NCBI GenBank assembly: GCA_019637155.1
Contig: JAHBWE010000002.1
Coordinates: forward strand, 1-64,000
Source: Labilithrix sp.
GTDB taxonomy: Bacteria > Myxococcota_A > Polyangia > Polyangiales > Polyangiaceae
DNA length: 64,000 nt
Reading direction: 5' to 3'
Each line of letters begins with the position of its first letter. Position 1 is the stretch's first letter. The position numbers and the translations under genes were made by a program. Under the pieces are notes generated by a model. That model did not search any database. It was not told the origin of the DNA and saw only the letters and a program-made list of their open reading frames with translations. This document shows, one piece after another, positions 1-7,931 of the stretch.

Positions 1-1
1 T

Positions 2-358
2 CCGCCTCCGCCGCCGCCGGAGGACGCCGGCTCGCCGCCTCCGCCGCCGCCTCCTCCGGCGGATGCGGGGTCGGGCGCTGACGCGGGCTCCGGACCGAAC
101 AGCGGTGGTGAAGGCCCCGGCACCGAGGAGCCGCCGCCGGAGGAGCCTTCGGGCAAGAAGCCGAAGAAGCCGACGACCAAGCCGTCGGGCACCTCGAGCG
201 GATCGGTCACGATCACGCCGAAGCCGCAGCCGACGCAGGAGACCGAGGAAGGCTGCGCGATGACGCCGGGCTCGCACGGCTCCTCGACGCCGACCTCCGC
301 CGCCCTCGGCCTCGTGGTCGCCGCGACCCTCCTCGCGCGCCGCCGCCGCCGGGACTGA
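2..358 (+). CDS. C-terminal part of a proline-rich surface protein with MYXO-CTERM-like tail (5' truncated)
   Basis: The window opens inside this gene, so only the last 118 residues are visible. They are a low-complexity linker rich in Pro, Gly, Asp and Glu, then a Lys/Thr/Pro segment, then a sorting-signal-like tail: GCAMTPGSHG, a hydrophobic helix (LGLVVAATLLA) and the terminal RRRRRD. A conserved Cys, one helix and an Arg cluster is the MYXO-CTERM layout, which myxosortase processes to anchor proteins at the outer surface. The N-terminal function cannot be seen. The frame is fixed by the uninterrupted reading to the TGA. Two other genes here (21039-23033 and 23508-24482) end the same way. 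Confidence 0.8.
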   Translation, partial: PPPPPPEDAGSPPPPPPPPADAGSGADAGSGPNSGGEGPGTEEPPPEEPSGKKPKKPTTKPSGTSSGSVTITPKPQPTQETEEGCAMTPGSHGSSTPTSAALGLVVAATLLARRRRRD

Positions 359-371
359 AAAGAGGGCTCGT

Positions 372-406
372 GGTGGCGGCGCCGCGCCTCGCGTGTCGCC
401 GCCGCC
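372..406. terminator. Hairpin between convergent genes
   Basis: A 10-bp stem (GGTGGCGGCG paired with CGCCGCCGCC, one G-T wobble) closes a 15-nt loop in the 71-bp gap between two convergent genes. There is no T-run, so it is at best a factor-assisted or bidirectional terminator. GC-rich sequence makes chance hairpins common. Confidence 0.3.
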
Positions 407-429
407 GAGCGTGAGGAGGAGCGCCCTCG

Positions 430-2232
430 CTACGGCACGACGATGCGGCTCGCGTCGACGGCGCCGAGGCCCTTCAGGTCGAAGGAGGCGTCGGCTGCGT
501 CGTCGGCGCCGGCGGCCCAGGCGGTGCGGCGGGCGCAGATGACCTGGCCTGGGTCGGCCTGCGCCTGGAGGCGGGCGGCGAGGTTCGTCGTCGCGCCGAT
601 CGCCGCGAACTCCGTCTTGAAGAGGGAGCCGAGCGAGCCGAGGACGACCGTGCCGGACGCGACGCCGGCGCGGAGCTCGAGCGGCAGGCCCGAGTCGAGC
701 GCGTGCCGCACACGCGTGATGCGGTTGCAGCGCGCGACCAGCTCGCGCGCGAAGGCGAGGCCGCGCTTCTCGTGCTCGTCGCCCTGCGCGATCGCGAGGA
801 GGCCGTCGCCCATGTACGTGAGCGGCTGCACCTTGTGCTTCGCGAGGAGCGGGACGCCGAGCTCGAAGAGCCCTCGCACCGTGTCCATCACCTCCTCGGG
901 CGTCAGCAGCAACGAGCGCGGCGTGAAGCCGACGAGATCGGCGAAGATGATCGTCGCGTCCGCGCGCGTCGTGCGCGCGAGCTCGGCGAGGCGGCGGCCC
1001 GAGTAGCGCAGCGCGAGCCGCTCGGAGCGGAGCGCGGGCTCGAGCTCCGCCGCCGCCTCGTCGACGAGGCGCATCCACACCGCGTTGTTCGACTCCATCG
1101 CCCGCGCGTACGCGCGCTCGAGCCGCTCGCGCCGATCGTCCGGGTCCTTCGCCGCCCGCGCGTGGAGGATGCGCGACTCGATCTCCGCCTCGCTCACGAA
1201 GTCCACCTGCGCCCAGAGCTTCTGCTGCTCCGCGAGCCAGTCGGGCTGATCGAGGACGCTCGGATCGATCTTCGCCTCGTGGAATCGGAGGAGCGAGACG
1301 TGGACCGGGAGCGTGAACTGGCGCGTGGAGTCGGAGTCGAGCCAGGCGCGCGCGCGCTCGCGATCGCCGAGCGCCGCGAACGCGCGCGCGAGGGTGAGGC
1401 CCGCGTAGCCGCGGAGGTAGTGCGTGTCCTCCGTCACGCCGCGCGCGAGCTCCTCGAGCTTCGCCGCCGCGGGCGCGAGGCGCGGATCGACCGGCACGAT
1501 CTCCACGAGCGCGGTCGCGAGGAGCGTCTGCATCCGGAGGCGCGTCAGGAGCGGGACGTCGGCCGCGCGATCGAGGACCGCGAGCACCTCCTCCGCGAGC
1601 GCGGCGCCCTCCGCCGCCGCGCCGAGCTGCACGTCGAGGCGCACGAGGTGCCCCGCCGAGATCGCGACCCCGATCGGATCGTTCATCGCGCGGCGGCGCG
1701 CGACGAGGGCGGTGAGCGTGCGCTTCGCCTCGACCCACGCCCCTTGCCCGATGAGCACCTGGCCGAGCGTGTCCGCGCTGCGGACGAGCGCGACCTCGCC
1801 GTCGATCGTGACGAGCGCCTCGCCGATCGCCTCCTCCGCCGGCTCGAGCCGGCCGAGCCGGATGTACGCGGTCGCGAGGAGCTGCTGCGCGCGGGCGTAC
1901 GTCGCGCGCTCCTCCGCCGGCAACGCCGCGAGCAGCGCGCGCACGCCGCGCACCGCGTCCTCGAGGCCCTCCGGCTTCGCCTCGCGCACGGCGACGCGGA
2001 GGCGGAGCAGCTCCGCGACGCGCGCGAACGGGCCGGCCGGCACCTCGCTCGCGAACGCGTCGAGCGCCGCGCGCGCGCCCTTCGGATCGAACGCGAGCTC
2101 GCGCGCGTGGGCGGCCGCGAGCGCGCTCTGCCAGTCCGTCGCCGCGGGCGGAGCGGAGGCGGCCTCCTGCTCGCGGAAGAAGCGAGCCTCGGGTCGCTCC
2201 ACCGCCGCGTCAGGGGCCGCGGCGGATGCCAC
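430..2232 (-). CDS. TPR-repeat protein with C-terminal class III nucleotide cyclase domain
   Basis: The protein has 600 residues. Residues about 20-400 are an Ala/Leu-rich helical TPR-like array; about 415-590 form a class III adenylate/guanylate cyclase domain. Both metal-binding Asp motifs are present (FADLVGFT and YMGDGLLA), as is the transition-state pair in NLAARLQ. The substrate-selecting positions are unusual: where adenylate cyclases have Lys before YMGD there is Thr (PLTYMGDG), and the Asp position is Glu (KTEFAAIG), so cAMP versus cGMP cannot be assigned from the motif. No signal peptide or membrane segment is seen. The GTG start lies 23 nt inside the end of the upstream kinase gene, indicating translational coupling. 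That kinase carries a cyclic-nucleotide-binding domain, which makes the product of this enzyme a natural ligand candidate. Confidence 0.88.
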   Translation of the reverse strand: MASAAAPDAAVERPEARFFREQEAASAPPAATDWQSALAAAHARELAFDPKGARAALDAFASEVPAGPFARVAELLRLRVAVREAKPEGLEDAVRGVRALLAALPAEERATYARAQQLLATAYIRLGRLEPAEEAIGEALVTIDGEVALVRSADTLGQVLIGQGAWVEAKRTLTALVARRRAMNDPIGVAISAGHLVRLDVQLGAAAEGAALAEEVLAVLDRAADVPLLTRLRMQTLLATALVEIVPVDPRLAPAAAKLEELARGVTEDTHYLRGYAGLTLARAFAALGDRERARAWLDSDSTRQFTLPVHVSLLRFHEAKIDPSVLDQPDWLAEQQKLWAQVDFVSEAEIESRILHARAAKDPDDRRERLERAYARAMESNNAVWMRLVDEAAAELEPALRSERLALRYSGRRLAELARTTRADATIIFADLVGFTPRSLLLTPEEVMDTVRGLFELGVPLLAKHKVQPLTYMGDGLLAIAQGDEHEKRGLAFARELVARCNRITRVRHALDSGLPLELRAGVASGTVVLGSLGSLFKTEFAAIGATTNLAARLQAQADPGQVICARRTAWAAGADDAADASFDLKGLGAVDASRIVVP

Positions 2233-3565
2233 TCGTGCGGACCATCTGCTCGAGGTCGGCGAAGCGCTGCGCGAGCGCGCGGACGAGCGCGCCCGTCCAG
2301 CCGGAGAGGCCGAGGCCCTCGCTCATCGTCGCCTGATCGAGGACGAGCACGGTGACGTCGTCGACCGCCGCCACCGTCGCCGCGCGCGGCTCGTAGAGGA
2401 TGAGCGCCATCTCGCCGAACGCGTCGCCCGGCTCCATGATCGCGAGCGTCTCCTCCGTCCCGTCCACCGTTCGGTACGCGCGGCAGCGGCCCGCGACGAT
2501 CATGTACGCGGCGTCGCCCTTGTCGCCTTCGTGGAAGATGATCTCTCCCGCGCGGAACGCCCGGCGCGGGAGGTGGAGGCCGCCGTGGAGGAAGGCGCGC
2601 ATCGCCTCCTGGAACTCCGCGACCGTCTGGTAGCGCTTCGCGGGCTCGGCCTGCGTCGCCTTCTCCGCGACCATGCGGATGCGGCGCGAGATGCCGATGT
2701 TCGAGCAAGCCTCGTCGATCGAGACGATCTCGCCGTTCGCGGCGCGCTTGATGAGCGTGTTCGGGTGCGCGTTCGCGCCGTAGGGGCCGTGCCCGCAGAG
2801 GATCTCGAACAGCATCGCGCCGAGGCCGAAGACGTCGGAGCGCTCGTCGACGTCCTTCGGGTTGCCGCGCGCCTGCTCCGGCGCCATGTACTCCGGCGTG
2901 CCGACCGGGCCCGGCGCGTTCATGAGCGCGTTGCGACCGGACGCGGGCTCGTTCTTGATCAGCTTCGCGAGGCCCCAGTCCATCAGGTAGACCTGCCCGA
3001 AGTCGCCGACCATGATGTTCGCGGGCTTGAGGTCGCGATGCGCGACGCCGCGGTGGTGCGCGTACGCGACCGCGTCGCAGACCTTGAGCAGGATCTCGAT
3101 CGCGCCCTCGATGCGCTGCACCTCCCCGGGGCGGTACTGCGCGAGCCACTTGTCGAACGAGCGGCCCTGCACGAGCTTCATCGTGAAGTAGGGGATGCCG
3201 TTCGGATCGATCGAGAGCTCGTGGACCGGCACGATGTTGGGGTGCTCGAGCTGCCCCGTCATCTGCGCCTCCGCGATGAACGCGTCGCGGTAGAACGCCT
3301 TCGTCGCGTAGTCCTTGTCGATGCGCTTCAGCGCGACCTGGCGGAGGAGGTTCCGATCGGTCGCGGGGTGCACGTGGCCCATCGCGCCGCGCGCGAGGGC
3401 GCGGTTCAGGACCAGATGAGGAGGGGAGGGGATCTTCTCGGCCGCGATCGCCTGCGGGGAGAGATCGGTCGAGCCCGCGACCGGGATCTGCTCGATGACG
3501 CGCACGTAGCTTTCGGCGGCGGTGAAGGCGCCGCTCGGTCGATTCGGCAAGAACGGATTCGTCAC
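2210..3565 (-). CDS. Ser/Thr protein kinase with C-terminal cyclic-nucleotide-binding domain
   Basis: The protein has 451 residues. The kinase domain spans about residues 50-335, with the ATP-binding Lys in VALKRID, the catalytic loop HRDLKPAN, and DWG in place of DFG (LMDWGLAKL), followed by GTPEYMAPEQ. Residues about 335-445 are a cNMP-binding domain whose phosphate-binding cassette reads FGEMALILYEPRAATV. It keeps the Glu and Arg that hold the cyclic nucleotide and closely resembles the cassette of eukaryotic PKA regulatory subunits, including Ala after Arg (cAMP-type) rather than Thr (PKG type). No transmembrane helix is seen. The GTG start is chosen because GGAAGGAG sits 8 nt upstream; an ATG 10 codons earlier (3595) is possible but lacks a good ribosome site. 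The next gene downstream is an overlapping cyclase. Confidence 0.9.
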   Translation of the reverse strand: MTNPFLPNRPSGAFTAAESYVRVIEQIPVAGSTDLSPQAIAAEKIPSPPHLVLNRALARGAMGHVHPATDRNLLRQVALKRIDKDYATKAFYRDAFIAEAQMTGQLEHPNIVPVHELSIDPNGIPYFTMKLVQGRSFDKWLAQYRPGEVQRIEGAIEILLKVCDAVAYAHHRGVAHRDLKPANIMVGDFGQVYLMDWGLAKLIKNEPASGRNALMNAPGPVGTPEYMAPEQARGNPKDVDERSDVFGLGAMLFEILCGHGPYGANAHPNTLIKRAANGEIVSIDEACSNIGISRRIRMVAEKATQAEPAKRYQTVAEFQEAMRAFLHGGLHLPRRAFRAGEIIFHEGDKGDAAYMIVAGRCRAYRTVDGTEETLAIMEPGDAFGEMALILYEPRAATVAAVDDVTVLVLDQATMSEGLGLSGWTGALVRALAQRFADLEQMVRTSGIRRGP

Positions 3566-3573
3566 GGCAGGGG

Positions 3574-3581
3574 CTCCTTCC
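3574..3581 (-). promoter_or_regulatory. Shine-Dalgarno that decides the kinase start
   Basis: GGAAGGAG lies 8 nt before the GTG at 3565, supporting it over the ATG at 3595 for the cNMP-binding kinase. Confidence 0.65.
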
Positions 3582-3619
3582 GAGGGATGGCGCATCCTAG
3601 CCGGGATCCCCGGCGGGCG

Positions 3620-4690
3620 TCACTGCGAGCAGACGTTGCCGGCCGGGCGCTTCAAGGTCGCGAAGAGATGGTCGCGGTCGCAGCGCTCGACCTCCCTTCC
3701 GCTCGGGCAGCTGCTGACCGTCTTGCACTCGCACTCGATCCCGAACGACGTCTCGGTGAGACAGCACTTATCGTCCGGGGTGAGGTCGAAGACCTCGAGC
3801 TCCTCCCAGTTGCACCTCTCGGCGTTGGGTCCGCCTTCGGCGTCGTTGTCGAACGTGCACTTGCACGTGGGGTTGGGGAAGGTCCGCTTGTACGTGCAGG
3901 CGAAGTGACCGCAGAGGCAGCCGCCGTCGGCGGTCTCGAAGCAGGAGCCGCCGTCGGTGCTCACCGGCGAGCACTCGCCGCCCCCGCTGGCCGCCGACGC
4001 GGAGCAGGTGCAATACCTGCCGCCCTTCGTCAGCGCGCACGTGCGATGCTCGGCGCGATCGCCGAGGCACGCCTCTTCGCACGCATCGTCGATGCACCGC
4101 CGGAGCGCGCCGGCGCTGCCGTTCGGCGACCCCGTGCGGACGCGGTTCGCGCAGGCCCTCTCGTCGCCGGCCATGCATTCGGCCACGTCGCGCGCGGCGT
4201 TGACGTAGCCGTCCTGGCATCCGCTCGCCTCCGCGCAGCACGCGGTGAGCCGGTCTCCGCAGCTGCCGTAGATGCACTTCGCGCAGTCCGTCGTCTGCGT
4301 GCGCGGCGCGTCGCACGAGAACTGCGCCGCGAGCACGCCCGGCGCGCACTCCGTCCGGCACTTCGACTCGATGCACGTCCGGACCTCGTCGCCCTCGGTC
4401 GTCTTCCGCGCGCCGCCGAGGAGGGACGAGCAGCGCGTCGAGCCGTTCCCGCACTCGTCGACCGCGCCCATCGTCGTGCCGGTGGTGCTGTAGAACGTCC
4501 CGTAGCCCGCCTCGCGGCACGTCTCGACCCCGCAGCACGCGTCGATCTTCGGCTGACACTCCGCGCGCATGCACTTCGCGCACTCGGTCTCGCCGGCGAA
4601 GGTGCAGTGCGCGCCGGGCTCGTAGTCGGGCACGAGCAAGACGCAGCCGGCGAGCGGGCCGAGGAAGAGGAGCGACGCGAGCGCGCGCAT
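3620..4690 (-). CDS. Cys-rich lipoprotein with duplicated cysteine modules
   Basis: The protein has 356 residues. The N-terminus is a lipoprotein signal with lipobox LAGC (Cys16). The body is exceptionally Cys-rich. A module beginning CAKCMRAEC with an internal ACC at about residue 37 recurs about 99 residues later (residue 136) as CAKCIYGSC with TACC; both copies end in a C-I-x2-x-C-x2-x-C pattern (RTCIESKCRTEC, RRCIDDACEEAC). The final third is a third Cys-rich stretch with short CxC pairs. Paired cysteines suggest a disulfide-stabilised periplasmic or surface protein. The ATG overlaps the upstream gene's TGA by 1 nt (TGATG), so it is in an operon with the TPR membrane protein and the M3 peptidase. 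No enzymatic motif is recognised. Confidence 0.85.
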   Translation of the reverse strand: MRALASLLFLGPLAGCVLLVPDYEPGAHCTFAGETECAKCMRAECQPKIDACCGVETCREAGYGTFYSTTGTTMGAVDECGNGSTRCSSLLGGARKTTEGDEVRTCIESKCRTECAPGVLAAQFSCDAPRTQTTDCAKCIYGSCGDRLTACCAEASGCQDGYVNAARDVAECMAGDERACANRVRTGSPNGSAGALRRCIDDACEEACLGDRAEHRTCALTKGGRYCTCSASAASGGGECSPVSTDGGSCFETADGGCLCGHFACTYKRTFPNPTCKCTFDNDAEGGPNAERCNWEELEVFDLTPDDKCCLTETSFGIECECKTVSSCPSGREVERCDRDHLFATLKRPAGNVCSQ

Positions 4691-5664
4691 CAGAAGCGGA
4701 CCCCGACGCCGCGGTCTCCGACCACGACGCTCTTCTTGCTCGGCACGACGAGCGCGACGATGAGGCCCACCGTCCCGACCCCGAAGGAGATCGTGCTCAC
4801 CCAGCCGAAGGTGCGCGCGTTCGAGAGCGAGTCGCGGGCCTCGAAGCCGTGACAGTAGCTCCGCTCCTCGATGCAGCCGTCGCCGGCGTCGAGCGCGTTC
4901 GTGAGGGTGAGGGCGCCCGTGACGGCGGAGAGCACGAGGCCGCCGAGGCCGACGCCGAGCGCGGCCCAGAAGACGGGGTTCGGCCTCGTCGCGGCGCGCG
5001 GGTCGGCGGCGGCGCGCGGCGCGTCGGGCGCGGCGCCGGGCGACTTCTCCCGCGCGAGCGAGGGCGAGAGCGCGGGGACCTCGATGACCTTGCGCTCGCC
5101 GGTGCGCACGTCGGCGTGGACGGTGGCCGTCGCGTGGTCCGGCGCGCTCGCGGTGACGACGTGCGCGCCGGGATCGACCGCGGTCGCGACGCCCCACGCC
5201 GCGGAGGGGAGCGTGGTCGTGTCGAGCTTCACCTCGATGCCGGTGACGGGATGCGGGACGAGGACGGTGACGCGCGGGACGTCCTTCTCGAGCGCGCCGA
5301 TGTTCGTCCGCGCGATCTGCTCGCGGTCCTTGCGGTTGTCGCGGAGCGCCATCGCGAGCGCCTCGCGGTACTCGTCGAGCGCGCTCGCGATCTTGCCCTC
5401 GCTCGCGTGGCACGACGCGAGGTTCAGGAGCGTGCCGCCGCCGGGATCGAGCCGCTGGCTCTCCTTCAGCTTCGGACACGCCTCCGCGAACCGCTTCTGC
5501 TCCATGAGCGCCCGCCCCTCGTCGAAGAGCGCCTGCGCGAGCCGAGCGTCTTGGTCGGAGAAGGCAGGACCCGCGGCGAGCGTGAGCGCGACGCCAAGTG
5601 CGGACGCCAGGAAGCGCGCTGGACCCGGGGTGCAGGGGCGAAGCCCCTGCGTTGAAACCTTCAC
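4690..5664 (-). CDS. Secreted TPR protein with C-terminal two-helix membrane domain
   Basis: The protein has 324 residues. An N-terminal signal (hydrophobic stretch ASALGVALTLAAG) is followed by a TPR-like block (about 35-125: ARLAQALFDEGRALMEQKRF, then TLLNLASCHASEG), a beta-rich PEGA-like segment (about 130-215), a Pro/Ala linker, and two hydrophobic segments (about 235-260 and 280-305) flanking a loop with two Cys. The same order is seen in the gene at 57549-58490, so these are architectural paralogues. The GTG start overlaps the upstream stop in a GTGA arrangement (4 nt). Codons 6-12 contain a perfect hairpin (5632-5650), leaving the exact N-terminus uncertain. The role is unknown; TPR plus PEGA-like domains usually mediate envelope protein interactions. 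Confidence 0.8.
   Translation of the reverse strand: MKVSTQGLRPCTPGPARFLASALGVALTLAAGPAFSDQDARLAQALFDEGRALMEQKRFAEACPKLKESQRLDPGGGTLLNLASCHASEGKIASALDEYREALAMALRDNRKDREQIARTNIGALEKDVPRVTVLVPHPVTGIEVKLDTTTLPSAAWGVATAVDPGAHVVTASAPDHATATVHADVRTGERKVIEVPALSPSLAREKSPGAAPDAPRAAADPRAATRPNPVFWAALGVGLGGLVLSAVTGALTLTNALDAGDGCIEERSYCHGFEARDSLSNARTFGWVSTISFGVGTVGLIVALVVPSKKSVVVGDRGVGVRF
5632..5650. repeat. Perfect palindrome inside the 5' end of a gene
   Basis: GCAGGGGC-GAA-GCCCCTGC forms an 8-bp stem with a 3-nt loop. It lies within the first 12 codons of the TPR gene on the minus strand. A similar element (10-bp stem, AGA loop) is at 57525-57547, which suggests a family of short palindromic repeats rather than coding sequence. 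Confidence 0.55.
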
Positions 5665-7877
5665 TTCTTCGTGGGAGCCGGCTTCTTGGTCGGGAAGCCG
5701 CGCTTCTTCATGAGGGCGTTGGTGTCGACGTCGCGGCCGCGGAAGGCGCGGAAGCCGTCGGCGGGGTCGATCGTGTCGCCGACGCTGAAGACGTTCTTGC
5801 GGAGGCGCTCGGCGACGGACTTGTCGTAGGCGCCCTTGCCCTCGGTGAACGCGCCCCACGCGTCGGCGGTGAGCGTGTCGGACCAGAGGTAGCTGTAGTA
5901 GCCCGCCGAGTAGCCGTCGCTCGAGAAGACGTGCCCGAACTGCGGCGTGCGGTGGCGCATCACGATCTCGGGCGGCATGTTCATCGCCTTCAGCGTGTCG
6001 CGCTCGAACGCCTTCGGGTCGATCGTCTGCTCGCCGGCGAGGTGGAGCTTCATGTCGATGAGCGCGGCGGAGAGGTACTCGACCGTGCCGAAGCCCTGGT
6101 TGAAGGTCGACGCCTTCTCGATCTTCGCCGCGAGCTCCTTCGGCATTGGTTTGCCGGTCTTCACGTGGAGCGCGTACGTATTGAGCACTTCGGGGGTGGA
6201 GACCCAGTGCTCGAGGAGCTGGGACGGGAACTCGACGTAGTCGCGCGCGACGTGGGTGCCGGCGAGGGTCGGGTAATTCACGTTGGAGGAGAGGCCGTGG
6301 AGGGCGTGCCCGAACTCGTGGAAGAGGGTGCGCGCGTCGCTCCAGGAGATGAGGACCGGCTCGCCCTCTTTGCCTTTTACGAAGTTCGAATTGTTGCTGA
6401 CGATGGTGGTGACCTCGCCCTTGAATTTCTCCTGCGGGCGATAGGCGTTCATCCACGCCCCGGAGCGCTTCCCGGCGCGGGCGTAGGGGTCGAAATACCA
6501 GAGTCCGATTTGTTTGTTCGAGGTCTTGTCCGCGACCTCGAAGACGCGGACGTCCGGGTGATGGACCGGCACGTCGGTGACCTGCGTGAACTTGAAATTG
6601 AACAGCTCGCCCGCGACCCAGAACATCCCCTCGCGGAGCTTCTCGAGCTGGAGGTAGCTCTTCACCTCGTTCTCGTCGAGGTCGTATTGGGCTTTACGGA
6701 CCTTCTCCGCGTAAAAGCGATAATCCCACGGCTGGATCTTCGCCTTCGGCTTCTTCGCCGCGGCCATGTCCTTGTCCTTGATCGCCTGCATGTCGGCGAC
6801 CTCTTTCTTCACCCGGTCCACCGCCGCCGGCCACACGTCCTCCATCAGCTGCATCGCGCGCTCCGGCGTCTTCGCCATCGCGTTCTCGAGGCGCCAGTGC
6901 GCGTGGGTCGGGTAGCCGAGGAGCTTCGCGCGCTCGACGCGGAGCTTCAGGACCTGGGTGATGATCTTGTTGTTGTCGTGCGCGTCGCCGTTGTCGCCGC
7001 GGTTGACGTAGCTCGTCCACACCTTCTCGCGGAGGTCCTCGCGCGTCGAGTAGGTGAGGAACGGCTCCATCGCCGAGCGCGTGTTGGTGATCGCCCACTT
7101 GCCCTTCTGGCCCTTCGCCTCCGCGGCGGCGGCGGCGCCCGCCTTCACCGAGTCCGGCAGCCCCGCGAGGTCCTCCGGCTTCTCGAGGATCAGCGCGTAG
7201 CCCTCCTCGTCGGCGAGGACGTTCTGGCTGAAGCTCGTGAAGAGCGACGCGAGCTCCTGGTTGATCGCGGTGAGCCGCGCCTTCGCGGTCTTGTCGAGCT
7301 TCGCGCCCGCGCGCACGAGCGAGGTGTAGCGGCGCCAGACGAGGCGCTGCTCCTCCGCCGTGAGCTTGCCCTTCTCCGGCGACTCGTAGACCGCCTCCAC
7401 GCGCTTGAAGAGCTTCTCGTTCTGCGGGAGCTCGTCGCGGAAGGCGGCGAGCTTCGGCGCCATCTCCTTCTCGATCGCCTTGAACTCGGGGCCGTTCATC
7501 GTCGACGCCCAGACGTCGTAGACCGTCTCGACGCGGTCCATCGCGCGGCCGGAGTCCTCGAGCGCGGCGATCGTGTTCGCGAAGGTCGGCGCGCTCGCGT
7601 CGTTCGCGATCGCCTCGATCTCCTTCCGCGCCTCGTCCATCGCCGTCTCGAGCGCGGGCTTGAATTCGTCGACCTTCACCTTGTCGAACGCCGGGACGCC
7701 GCCGTGCGGACCGCCCCACTTCGCGAGGAGGATGCTGTTGGACTTCGGCATGGCGGTCGGGGGCGGAGGGGTGACGGCGGTGCTCGGGGGAGGAGGCGGC
7801 GGCGCGGGGGCCTTGGGCTCCGGGTTGCCGCAGGCGGCGACGAGGACGAGGGCGCCGAGGACGAGGGCGTTACGCAT
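5661..7877 (-). CDS. M3-family metallopeptidase (peptidyl-dipeptidase Dcp-like) lipoprotein
   Basis: The protein has 738 residues. It starts with a lipoprotein signal (lipobox VAAC) and a Pro-rich linker. It then follows M3 peptidases to the end: FANTIAALEDSGRAM early on, the zinc motif HEFGHALH at about residue 522, and the downstream zinc-binding Glu region DYVEFPSQLLEHW. SDGYSAGYYSYLWSD near the C-terminus is the substrate-binding Tyr-rich loop of the family. It probably cleaves short peptides in the periplasm or at the cell surface. Its TGA overlaps the GTG of the next gene by 4 nt. Codon use between about 6160 and 6720 is noticeably less GC-biased than the rest of the gene. Confidence 0.95.
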   Translation of the reverse strand: MRNALVLGALVLVAACGNPEPKAPAPPPPPPSTAVTPPPPTAMPKSNSILLAKWGGPHGGVPAFDKVKVDEFKPALETAMDEARKEIEAIANDASAPTFANTIAALEDSGRAMDRVETVYDVWASTMNGPEFKAIEKEMAPKLAAFRDELPQNEKLFKRVEAVYESPEKGKLTAEEQRLVWRRYTSLVRAGAKLDKTAKARLTAINQELASLFTSFSQNVLADEEGYALILEKPEDLAGLPDSVKAGAAAAAEAKGQKGKWAITNTRSAMEPFLTYSTREDLREKVWTSYVNRGDNGDAHDNNKIITQVLKLRVERAKLLGYPTHAHWRLENAMAKTPERAMQLMEDVWPAAVDRVKKEVADMQAIKDKDMAAAKKPKAKIQPWDYRFYAEKVRKAQYDLDENEVKSYLQLEKLREGMFWVAGELFNFKFTQVTDVPVHHPDVRVFEVADKTSNKQIGLWYFDPYARAGKRSGAWMNAYRPQEKFKGEVTTIVSNNSNFVKGKEGEPVLISWSDARTLFHEFGHALHGLSSNVNYPTLAGTHVARDYVEFPSQLLEHWVSTPEVLNTYALHVKTGKPMPKELAAKIEKASTFNQGFGTVEYLSAALIDMKLHLAGEQTIDPKAFERDTLKAMNMPPEIVMRHRTPQFGHVFSSDGYSAGYYSYLWSDTLTADAWGAFTEGKGAYDKSVAERLRKNVFSVGDTIDPADGFRAFRGRDVDTNALMKKRGFPTKKPAPTKK

Positions 7878-7931
7878 GGCGACGCAGTAGCCCAACTCCG
7901 GGCCGGGCCCAAGCTGGTAGGCTGCGGGAAA

